Shown here: piece after piece, positions 11,060-20,096 of the stretch | How positions within the stretch are numbered: position 1 is the stretch's first letter | Layout of the letters: each line of letters opens with the position of its first letter | Assembly (NCBI GenBank): GCA_030435675.1 | Contig: CM059624.1 | Coordinates: 1,636,769-1,700,768, forward strand | From: Steinernema hermaphroditum | Taxonomy: Eukaryota > Nematoda > Chromadorea > Rhabditida > Steinernematidae | DNA length: 64,000 nucleotides | Direction: 5' to 3' | Notes under the pieces: model-generated | What the model was told of the DNA's origin: nothing | What the model saw: the letters and a program-made list of their open reading frames with translations, nothing else | The model's database searches: none | Position numbers and translations under genes: made by a program

Positions 11060-13239
11060 TCTGTATGTACAGTACATTCTTATTGCGGTGTGTAATATAA
11101 ATAAACGCGGCTGCGCACGAATTCGCGCCCTCCATGTACTAAAAGCCAAGTAGCCCATAGCCCTGCGAGTGGCAAGACACCATAGCCCTGCGGGCGGCAA
11201 GATTGGCGCTCATCTAAATGGCTGAAATTGGCCAAGAAACTGTAAAGTTTCAGGAAACTCGAACCGACATCTCTGCTGGTTACAAAATAGGTAAAAAGTC
11301 ACTGAAAAACAGAAAAAAAAACTCAAAGCCTAGCATAGACATAGTGGAAGTAAAGCGCTAACATCTCTACTGTCTGTGTGGCGCAATGCGAATGTTCTCC
11401 GTTTGTAAGCGGGCGGTGTCGGGTTCGGTCCCCCTCGGGGTCCTCATTTTGTGTGGGTGTTTTCTCCGTGCGCATGGAAAAACACACACACACAGACCAA
11501 CGGACCCGTCGGTTCTCCGTTTATATATGAAAAGGGGATGAGAATCGTTTAACTTCCAATTGCCAACTACCAGCATGTCGCCATATGTATTGACTGTAGT
11601 ACTGCTACAACCAGAATCTAAAAGCAGGAAGGAAGCGATTTAACTTTCCCATTTTAGAGCAATTCAGTACGCATAAAAAGGCTGCAGGGTCACACAACGT
11701 AGTAAGAAGCAATTTCGCAACGCAGACTTGAATGGGCGAACGCAAAAAAAAACAGTGAGCGCGCAATGAAATAACGCCTCCTGTCGCTAATGAAGGTCAT
11801 TTGGGAGATCGAAGTATCAATGATGGGTGCTTTGTGTCATGGGCTGGAACTGAGAATTGCAGCAAGTTTTAAAACGTTTACAAAATATTCGATAGCCTCA
11901 CCAATAAAGCATGAGCTCTATGAGCCCTTCAGTCAGTTTTATAGCGTTGCTGCCCGCGACATATCAGTACCGGACGTTTGATTAGCGAACGATTAAGCAT
12001 CATCCAGATTTCATCAATTCTTTAAGGTCTGGATAATTCAGTCTGTGAAACTCGCATGAAAAACCAACACCCTAACGGGTAACGTTTACGAGTAATGAAA
12101 ACGGACTTTTTGGGCGAAATTCACTAACACTTATTGCCTTATAGTAGCTATGAGAGCCAAAGAGCCAAACTGTAAAGAAGCCATCAAAATACACTTTTTT
12201 GATGTGTCTAAAAAGTTAAATGTACACTGAAGGCAAAGGGGTGCTTTGCTTTGGAAAAGGGGTCTCCCTGTCCAAGTTGTGAACCCGAACAACTACGTAT
12301 GATGTGCTCAAGTATCTTGACTTCATATGCACTACCCACTGTTTCAATGAAACTTTTTGAGAAAGGATACAGCTCGAAGTGTGGAATAGAAAGACGGCAT
12401 AAGTCAGATACAGGTAGTCAAGATGGGATGATGAAAAACGCAGATGCGAATATGGATATGGGGAGCTTTATAAGAAGCCCACAGGTCTGCCTTAAACTGA
12501 AGAGGAATCCACGACTGACGATCTCTTAAACTTACCACTAAACCAGCTAACCCATAACCAACCAGGAACATCCAAATTTGGATACATCTCGAGCTTTTCT
12601 ATGGAGTGACACATCCCAAACAGCCTCGAAGGGCCTGCCCAAAACAAGATTAAAAGCTAACCGACCACAAATTCACGCTTTCTTAGCGTCATGGGGCGTT
12701 AATTGTTGAGATATGAGCCGTCTAGAGCCAGTTTCATCTGCGCTCTTTTTTACAATTCAGCACTTTAACCTTGAAACGGCTCTGCACCATAGACTTCCTT
12801 ATGTTCCTGCAGCTGACACAGTGGCATAGTCGTCTGATTCAGTGATCTCATAAACATCAATACAGGTTATATGAAGAGCTTAAATCATCGCCGCAGTTCC
12901 ATCACCATCACTGCACGTTTTCTTAACATCATCCTGATCCAGTTCTAAAGTCAACAATTAGTCGAATTTAGTCACCATTTTGTGGGCCATTAATCACTGT
13001 CCAACAGATGAGTTGCAAGTTTTTCCCCGAAAAATCGCACCCACTGCAGATCGGGCATCGATTCCGTCAACATTAGCCGGAACTCTCGGGGCGCAGAAGG
13101 CGTTCGCCGCCACCGCTCTTTAGACTTTCGCGGCCATTCGTCATCTCGCGCGCGCGCTCACCATTACAGCGCAAAAAGTTAAACCGTTGAAACGCAACAA
13201 AGTGCATAAAAAGTGCGAAACTGGCTCCAGTGAGACGTC
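11060..13239. other. Intergenic; one tRNA-like repeat, no gene
   Basis: Between the TWK stop codon and the TATA box of the next gene I see no supported gene. Around 11370-11470 there is a B-box-like GGGTTCGGTCCCCC preceded by a D-arm-like stretch and followed by a CA-rich tail, probably a decayed tRNA-derived repeat. Short frames at 11790 and 12251 have no recognisable content. Confidence 0.45.
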
Positions 13240-13246
13240 TATAAAT
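13240..13246 (+). promoter_or_regulatory. TATA box of the first Pro-rich gene
   Basis: TATAAAT lies 45 bp upstream of the ATG at 13285. The paralogue at 16716 has TATAAAAG 56 bp upstream, so the conserved placement supports a core promoter with a short 5' UTR. Confidence 0.65.
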
Positions 13247-13284
13247 GAGCGCCTCAGCGAGGCAGACGATTGAAGACTAGACAC

Positions 13285-15185
13285 ATGCGGCTTCTGGCGT
13301 TTTTCGCGGCGTTCCTCTGCGTCGCCAACGCGTTTTTCCTCCCCAATCTGGGAAGCCTCTTCGGCTTGGGAGGGTGTGGCTGTGCTCCGTAGGTTCCGGC
13401 ACTTGTGCACCTGTGTCAAGTGGTCAGTTTTGTAGGTTCACAGCTTGTGGATGTGCTGCGCCTCCGGCTCAACCCGCGTCGCCTTGTGGAAGCTATGGTT
13501 GCGGAGCGTATGCTCCAGCTCCGGCTCCGTACTATGCCCCTCCACAGGCTCCAGCTACGTACTATCAATATCAGCGTCCTGCTCCTCCGGTTTATCAACA
13601 GCAGGTCCAGGTCCCAGTGAGCACCGGCTACGTTAGACCTGCTCCCGTGGCCCCGGTGCAGACGTACATTCCTGCTCAGCGCTATGTACCTGCGCCACCA
13701 CCTGCTCCTGTCCATAGACAAATCGCCTATCCGGCGCAAGTGCAGCAGCATTATGTCCCCGTTCCTTCCTCAACTCACGTCCTTGTCCAACGCATCTATC
13801 ATCGACTTCCTGCCCCCATACAACCTGCTCCTATCCAGCTCCCTCCCTCACCATCGCATGATGTGGCGCAGGAGCGCCTTCACTCCGGTCCAGAACCACC
13901 TAAGGCGATCCAAACTGTAGAAATCCATTCTACCCCGGCCGTTCTTCCCGTTGTAGCACCTGCAGCCCCAGAGCCTGCTCCTGTCCAAGTTGTCGAAGTC
14001 CAGACTACTCCAGTTGTCCATGAAGAACCTGCTCCTGCAGTTGTTCCCGTCCAAGTACCTGTTCCCGTCGAAGTAGTCGAGGTCCAGACTGCTCCTGTCC
14101 CGGCTGTGCATGAAGAGCCTGCTCCAGTAGTGATTGCCACCCCAGAGCCTGCTCCTCAACCCGCTGCCGTCGAAGTAGTGAATGTCCAGGATACTCCCAT
14201 CGTTGCTCCAGCTGTCCATGAAGAGCCTGTCCCAGTAGCTCCTCAGCCCGCTCCAGCACCTGCTCAGGTCGAAATAGTCGAAGCTCAGACTACATCCGAA
14301 GTCACGCCAGCTGCTCATGAAGAACCTGCTCCAGTAGTGATTGCCGCACCCGAGCCTGTTCCTCAGCTCGCTTCAATCGAACTGGTCCACGTCGAAACCG
14401 TTCCCGTTCAGCCTCCTCCCGTTGAGGAAAACGTTTCAGGTGCTATAATCCAGACCGTAGAAGCATCTTCTGCTCCAATTACTGTGCCTGCTGCCGTTAC
14501 TCCTGAACCCGAACCTGTAATAGTTTCTGCCCCAGAGACTCCTGCACCTTTTCCGGCCCCTGTTTATGCCCCAGAAACGGCTGAGCCTGTTCTAGTTGAT
14601 GCTGCTCCGAAGCCTGCTCCTGTCGCCGTTCCAGTCCCCGCCCAGACTGTCGCAGCCGACGGTGCTCCAGAGCCTGCAAGTGTCCCTGTTGTTGAGAATG
14701 TGCCAGTCGACGGTGCGCCGGAATCGGCTCCTGTTGTACAAATTACTGTACCTGTTCCAGTCGAAAGTGCTACAGAACTTGTTCCTATCGCTGATCTTAC
14801 TCCTGCTCCACAGGCCATCCAGCCTGTTGGCACGGAGTTCGCTCCCACACCCATTCCCGAAGCCATTCAGCCCATTCCAGAGCCTTCTCCAGTGCCAGTT
14901 CTCGCCCCCGCTGACGGCACTCCCGACCCTGTTCCCCTCCAAGTCGAAACGGCCCCCCTCCAACCAGCCACCCCCAGCGAAGGTGCTCCTCTGCAACCCA
15001 TGGAGCCGAAGTATGGAGACGAAGACAACACGTCAACGAAGACCGCTGATAACACCGTCCCTGCTCCATCGGAGGAGCCAGTTGCCATCATCTCGACTCC
15101 TGAAATTTACCAAGGGACAACTGATAAGCCGGTGGACGAGGCCGTGGAAGAGCCTCAAGGATACAATAAGTCCAAAAGAGTCTAA
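13285..15185 (+). CDS. Secreted Pro/Ala/Val-rich repetitive protein
   Basis: Two exons, 13285-13388 and 13436-15185, joined across a 47-bp intron, encode about 617 aa. Residues 1-16 form a signal peptide (MRLLAFFAAFLCVANA), followed by FFLPNLGSLFGLGG and a short Cys cluster (CGCAP, then CGCAAPP). The rest is low-complexity Pro/Ala/Val/Glu with loosely repeated EEPAPV and VEVVxVQT units of about 20 residues and a Tyr-rich YYAPPQ region near residues 60-120. This suggests an extracellular structural or cuticle/lining protein, but no named domain is visible. The start is set by the TATA box and signal peptide. AATAAA at 15229. Paralogue of the gene at 16716, from which it differs by lacking the C-terminal ASGYKFKKFSK motif. 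Apparent minus-strand frames are shadows of the biased codons. Confidence 0.85.
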
Positions 15186-15320
15186 ATCGAGCTTCTAATA
15201 ATTGTTATTGTTGTAAAAATCGATGTTGAATAAAATCTCAAGGATGACGACATGTATGGCAAACATGATATTAAAACGGCAGTAGACGAACTAAACTGGA
15301 CCTGAACGGCAGCAAACTGT

Positions 15321-15402
15321 GCAGCGATGTCCGAGTGGTTAAGGAGTTTGACTCGAAATCAAATGGGCTCTGCCCGCGTAGGTTCGAATCCTGCTCGCTG
15401 CG
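15321..15402 (+). tRNA. tRNA-Ser(CGA)
   Basis: 82 nt with acceptor GCAGCGA paired to TCGCTGC, discriminator G, D-loop AGTGGTTAAGG, anticodon loop CTCGAAA (anticodon CGA) on a TTTGA/TCAAA stem, long variable arm, and T-arm GGTTCGAATCC. A T-run follows. An apparently identical copy lies at 18136. Confidence 0.93.
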
Positions 15403-15514
15403 AAATTTTTCCTTTTTCTTGCATATACTCATTTATCATTTTTGGTGATCTTTTGTCGTTTATTTTTGTTTAAAAAAACAAGCACATGACACTTCAAATG
15501 GAACGAAAAAAATT

Positions 15515-15599
15515 TCCAACCAGCCGGATTCGAACCAGCGACCTAAGGATCTCTGACCAACACTACAGTCCTCCGCTCTACCAACTGAGCTATGGTTGG
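15515..15599 (-). tRNA. tRNA-Tyr(GTA) with intron
   Basis: Minus-strand gene with acceptor CCAACCA/TGGTTGG, D-arm TAGCTCAGTTGGTAGAGC, anticodon GTA in GGACTGTAG, and a short intron just 3' of the anticodon (TGTTGGTCAGAGA region) before ATCCTTAGG. The T-arm is GGTTCGAATCC. It lies in the inverted duplication with 17745-18030. Confidence 0.93.
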
Positions 15600-15708
15600 A
15601 CGCCTGATCGTTTCGTTGTGATTCAATACATGCCCAATAAATGCGATTTTAGAATCATTTATGTACAAGACAAAACCGATGAGGTAATAAGAGAGTGAGT
15701 CTAACATT

Positions 15709-15795
15709 TTAGACCTTGCTGAACTTCTTGAACTTGTAGCCAGAAGCGGCCTTCTCGTCAGTGATCTCGATGCGGTTCTCCTCAATCGAAGCCTT
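15709..15795 (-). pseudogene. 3' end of the second Pro-rich gene, inverted duplicate
   Basis: Read on minus, the frame encodes ASIEENRIEITDEKAASGYK and then FKKFSKV followed by a stop. It matches the last ~28 residues of the gene at 16716 (EENHIEVTDEKAASGYK). Similarity continues through the 3' UTR and the downstream tRNA-Tyr to about 15487. No signal peptide or Pro-rich body precedes it, so it is a truncated duplicate and not a gene. Confidence 0.8.
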
Positions 15796-16659
15796 TCCCA
15801 GAAAGCTAGAAATTGCTTTAATACACAATGCGTGATCGGTGGTAGGTATCAGATCGATTTTGAATGAAGCACTTCTCCATGGGGGGCGCCGACATTGTAA
15901 CATTGCAACACTTTGCAATAAACAGACGGGAGCAAGGTGCACGTCTTTGGTTTAGGCGAACTCTAAACCCGGAATTTACACGGCGAAAGTCGATTTTTTT
16001 CGATTTACGATAGCTATAAATTTCGGTTTATATCGAAAAGCATTGTGAATGCTTAAGTGGCGCCATCTTGACAGTGAGAAGCTGTTGATGGTGAAGGTTT
16101 CACTGATGGTATCACTAAATGAGCCGACCATAGTCAGATGATGGAATACAGAGATGGATAGAGGCAGTTTGTGGGGTAAAATTGGAGATGTGGAGGTGAA
16201 GAGCACAAGTTCGAGTAATTTAACCACTGCTGCATGGTTTCTTCTCGCCATGCTTCCATCTTTTCGTTCCTAGCTTGTTCGCAGGAACACACCTTTAATG
16301 TCGGCTTTGTACCCCTCTGGCAGCTAATTCATTTTATTGATTTCTGCAAATTAAGATTTCGCTGCTTAATGACTATCTGCGAAAATCGCAGCTCTATCTT
16401 GATTGCGTCACAAGGCCACACTCAAGGATATCCCTCTGTGTGAACGCGCATCGGAAGCCGAACTGTCGCCATCGATCAAAGCGGCCGCATTTCACCGACG
16501 GAGGCCCGTCGGCCTTGGAGCGACTGCGTCTTTTTCGCCTTCGTTCGTTAGCTGCCCACTTATCTAATTTCTCGTACCGGAGGGCGAAAAAACCTGCCCC
16601 TCGGGGAGATACCCGTCGCGCTTGCGCGGGCGGTTCCCATTACCCACGGCCTTTAGGGC
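15796..16659. other. Intergenic between Pro-rich gene fragments
   Basis: I see no gene here. The segment just upstream of 16660 is GC-rich and probably contains the promoter of the gene at 16716. Confidence 0.4.
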
Positions 16660-16667
16660 TATAAAAG
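16660..16667 (+). promoter_or_regulatory. TATA box of the second Pro-rich gene
   Basis: TATAAAAG lies 56 bp upstream of the ATG at 16716 and in the same relative place as the TATAAAT before the paralogue. Confidence 0.7.
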
Positions 16668-16715
16668 GGTTAGGCTTTGGGTGAATGGGCATAGTCAGCT
16701 TCGCGGACTAGCAAG

Positions 16716-17814
16716 ATGCGCTCCTTCGTCGTCCTCCTTGCGCTCGTCGGCTCCAGCCAGGCGTTCTTCTTCCCGAGCCTCGGTGGTGGTGGCGGTGGAT
16801 GTGGATGGTAAGCCAGAAGATTATGGTATTTCATGTAAGATCTGATGTTTCAGCCCTCCTCCTCCACCTCCCCCGGCGTGCCAGTGTGCTCCTCCGCCTC
16901 CTCCGGTCTACGCTCCTCCGCCTCCTCCAGCCTATGCTCCTCCGCCTCAGCCCCAAGGATACGCCGTCGCTCCTCAAGCTGCTCCCGCTCCTGTCTATCA
17001 GTCTGCTCCGGCCTCTGGCTACGCTCAGCCCGTCCAGGGATACCAGCAACAGCCTCCTCCCCCACCTCCGGCCTACAACGCCCCTGTCCAAGGAAACACC
17101 TATCAGCAGGGACCAGTTCAGGTCGCTCCGGCTCAAGTTCCCCAGTACCGCGAGCAGGTTCCCGTAGTGCAGGTCACTCAATACCAGGAGAAGACCGCCC
17201 CGGCCCCGGTTGCTCCTCAATATCAAGAGCAGGCTCCCGTTGCCCCGGTCGCCCAGTACCATGAGCAGGCCGCCGTTGCTCCAGTCGCCCAGGCCCCTCA
17301 GTACCACGAGCAGGCTCCTGTCACCGTCGTTAAAACCACTCAGTACCAAGAGCAGGCCCCTGTGGCTCCTGTCGCTCAGTATCGCGAGCAGACCACCGTC
17401 GTCGAGGCTCCTCACTATCAAGAGCAGGCTCACGTAGAACCGGCCCCCGCTCCGGTTGAGCCCGTCCCCGCTCCTGTGGAGCACGTGGCCGCACCCACCT
17501 ACCGCGAGACCGTTGTCGTCCACGAGCAGGCTCCCGTCCAGGTCCAGCAGCCTACCTACCAGCAGCAACCCCTTGCTCCAGTCGAGGCCGCCCCCGCTCC
17601 CGTCGAGCCCGTTCCCGCTCCCACCTACCAGGAGCATCACGAGGAGGCCGTGCCCGCCGAGACCCAGCAGTTCCAGCAGACCCAGGAGGTCCCCAACCCA
17701 CCCCCCGTTCAGGAGCAGGTCCCGATCCAGGCTCCGATTGAGGAGAACCACATCGAGGTCACCGACGAGAAGGCCGCTTCTGGCTACAAGTTCAAGAAGT
17801 TCAGCAAGGCCTAA
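16716..17814 (+). CDS. Secreted Pro/Gln/Tyr-rich repeat protein
   Basis: Exons 16716-16807 and 16854-17814, with a 46-bp intron, encode 350 aa. The signal peptide is MRSFVVLLALVGSSQA. A Gly-rich and Cys segment follows (FFFPSLGGGGGGCGC, then ACQCAPPPP). Next come Pro/Tyr stretches and about ten units of the form (Q/H)Y(Q/R/H)EQ(A/V)PVAPV. The C-terminus is non-repetitive (EENHIEVTDEKAASGYK, then FKKFSKA). Tyr and Gln spaced in Pro-rich repeats suit a cross-linked extracellular material such as cuticle, pharynx lining or secretion; that role is inferred from composition. It shares layout, intron position and TATA spacing with the gene at 13285. AATAAA at 17860, and a tRNA-Tyr starts 110 bp after the stop. 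Confidence 0.88.
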
Positions 17815-17923
17815 AATGTTGGACTCACTCTCTTATTACCTCATCGTTTTTTGTTTGTAAATAAACGAGTCTAAACTCAAATTCATTGGACATGTATCGA
17901 ATTACAACGAAAGTATGGAACAC

Positions 17924-18008
17924 CCAACCATAGCTCAGTGGGTAGAGCGGATGACTGTAGTGTTGGTCAGAGATGCTTAGGTCGCTGGTTCGAATCCGGC
18001 TGGTTGGA
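17924..18008 (+). tRNA. tRNA-Tyr(GTA), intron-containing, variant stem
   Basis: Same structure as 15515-15599, with CCAACCA/TGGTTGG acceptor and GTA anticodon with intron. The D-loop reads AGTGGGTAG, and the anticodon stem carries GGATGACTG...GATGCTTAG where the other copies have GGAGGACTG...ATCCTTAGG. Paired changes weaken or shift the stem, so this copy could be less functional. Confidence 0.8.
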
Positions 18009-18135
18009 ATCTTTTTTCGTTCCATTTGAAGAGGCGTTTCTTAACTTTTTAAACGTAAATAAGCGACAAACAAGTTTTGTAAAAAAAAGTCTTTTCATTC
18101 AGTAGAACAAAAAGTTTAAGCCACAAGTGAAATGT

Positions 18136-18217
18136 GCAGCGATGTCCGAGTGGTTAAGGAGTTTGACTCGAAATCAAATGGGCTCTGCCCGCGTAGGTTC
18201 GAATCCTGCTCGCTGCG
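18136..18217 (+). tRNA. tRNA-Ser(CGA), second copy
   Basis: Sequence appears identical to 15321-15402 over all 82 nt, and it is followed by a T-run. It lies 128 bp after the tRNA-Tyr gene, on the same strand. Confidence 0.93.
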
Positions 18218-19149
18218 AAACTTTTTTATCACTCTTTTTCGCAGATATCTGTTTCACCGCACACCTAAAAACCTGATTCGCGTTAGCCGGGGAGGTCTTG
18301 CCGCTCATTAAAGTGATGTAACAAGCAATTTCTGCGATGAAACTAAAGTGCGCCGCTACGAAACAGGTTTCGCCCCCGCGCGCTGCCCTTGTTTGTGTCT
18401 TCCCGACGAAGTCGAATCACTTTGCATAGTCCGGTTCACTGTGACTAAGGGTGTATTCAAAGTGGATGAGCAGTACAGTAAACAAGACTTAGAAGGCGGC
18501 GGATTAAGAAGGAGGTGGATGTGGTGGAATTGCGCGAAGTTATCAAAGAAGGCATCTGATCCAGAGCCACTAATTGAGTTATGGTACCACTCCGTGAAAA
18601 TCAGTCGTTGTTTTGGTTACTCTTACACCACGAGGGAAGCGCGTCGGATGACTTTGCAGGTAACCACAGGATCTCCCCATGATCATCTTGGCAAATCACT
18701 CAGAGCAAAAGAGGGAAAAGATGATCATTGTCACCACAGACGACAGCGAGTGATGGGTCTGTTGCTTCTCCCACTGCAGAAGTCTAACTCGACGACTTCT
18801 TACAGCGATGTCTCGCCCCACACTATGATTTACAGTATTCTTTCTCGATGGTTGTTTTTCTGGCGCCCCGAGATGGCAAAATGAGACTTGATGGACGGGC
18901 TTCGGTGCCGGGCCTGGTATTAATTGTGTGATGGACGGCGACTGCTTTTAACCACGTAGCTCTTTTGTCTTGCCTATCGAATGCACTTATCTCTGTGTTT
19001 GTCATGTAGCAGAGCATAACTTTCAAAAAGATGGCCTTTTCGAATCACCATTTTTTGTTATCGCCAGTGTTTCCAAGTGGTTAGGTAAAGGTAATCAAGG
19101 GTTCCATCAAGAAACGCTAAACACTTTTTTGGACGCACAAGTGCACTCA
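18218..19149. other. Intergenic, no supported gene
   Basis: A 178-codon frame spans 18348-18884, but it has no recognisable domain and a composition like non-coding DNA. I do not call it a gene. Confidence 0.4.
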
Positions 19150-19505
19150 CAAGGGAACTACTCGAAGTGATACGCGCCGATCGGGCTGCGGTGTGGTGGG
19201 ACGGATAGAGGGTGGGCTGGGGAGTCGAACGCACATAAACTCCGCGGCCCTCAATTAAGGCATGTACCCAAAACATGGCCACGAAGTTGCAAAAATTCAC
19301 AGCAGTCGGTACTAGTACGACTGCAATGCCTATTGTAACGGGTGTGTCGGTGGTCGAGTGGTAGTGCTCTTGGACGCCTATGTTTTGAGTGGTCGGGTTC
19401 GAACCCCTGAGGGTCTCGACTTTTTTTACATATCTTCAATCAACCTCTCTTATATGTTTTGTGCGTTACTCTGATCATTATTGCCACGGTCTACCTGTCC
19501 GAATA
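19150..19505 (+). repeat. Left terminal inverted repeat with a tRNA-like core
   Basis: The inverted partner is 23911-24265. At 19346-19420 it contains a tRNA-like sequence: A-box-like TGGTCGAGTGG, B-box GGTTCGAACCC, and a GTCG/CGAC closing stem, followed directly by a run of seven T. The partner repeat has the same core on the minus strand at 23996-24069, also followed by a T-run. Confidence 0.8.
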
Positions 19506-20096
19506 ACAGCACCAGTTTCACCGGAAACACACAAACTCAATTTGCTGCTACTGAAAGTAGGACTTTCCAGGACCCCTTTGCATCTGTGCAAAAATATAGG
19601 GTTGCCTACAAGAATTACGTGCATCCACCGCGTTCTTTGCGCGTTTTGAACTGATCCATTTCTGTTTAGGCACGTTACGACTATGGCGAGCGATGCGAAA
19701 CTCCCAGGAGCGGAGAAAGAGGCGACTTCAGCTAAACAAAAGGCCGGCTACTCGATTCATCGCATTGCCCCCGAAGCTTACCGAGGTCAGAACGTATGTA
19801 AATTCTTCTCTCCAATGAACATATATTGCTCTGTAATATGGAGACGAGGAAGAGGAGAGCACCAATGGAACCTTCAAAAGACCGTGGATTTAATCCAAGC
19901 AATGTCGTAAAACTGCTCTCAATGCGATCCCTCTTGAACAGTCTGACCAGCAGTTTAATGATGCCGAGGAATCAATGTGCACCTCGATCATTGGTTAGTT
20001 TCAACTTCTGCACTTCCGTTTAAATTCTTCTTATTGTTAGAATATATTCTCGGCGTCCGAGAAGCCGACGAATCTCTCACATTCTACCCTCAGGAC

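Larger units (their letters stand above)
15487..15795. repeat. Inverted segmental duplicate of 17745-18030
   Basis: The minus strand here parallels the plus strand at 17745-18030. It carries the C-terminal codons, the 3' UTR start AAAATGTT(A/G)GACTCACTC, the AACGAAA spacer, tRNA-Tyr, and the trailing TTCGTTCCATTTGAAG. Small substitutions and indels separate the copies. Confidence 0.8.

Noticed and set aside
11370..11470. tRNA gene near GGGTTCGGTCCCCC
   Set aside because: The anticodon arm does not fold as a 5-bp stem with a 7-base loop and the acceptor stem does not pair.
13848..15091. Long minus-strand frames opposite the Pro-rich gene
   Set aside because: They result from the repeated codon bias of the plus-strand gene, which has TATA, signal peptide and intron support.
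16831..17751. 306-codon minus-strand frame with Gly/Leu-rich repeats
   Set aside because: Shadow of the Pro/Gln-rich plus-strand gene (Pro codons read as Gly/Arg on the opposite strand).
18348..18884. 178-codon open frame as a gene
   Set aside because: No domain, signal or splice support; composition like random translation.
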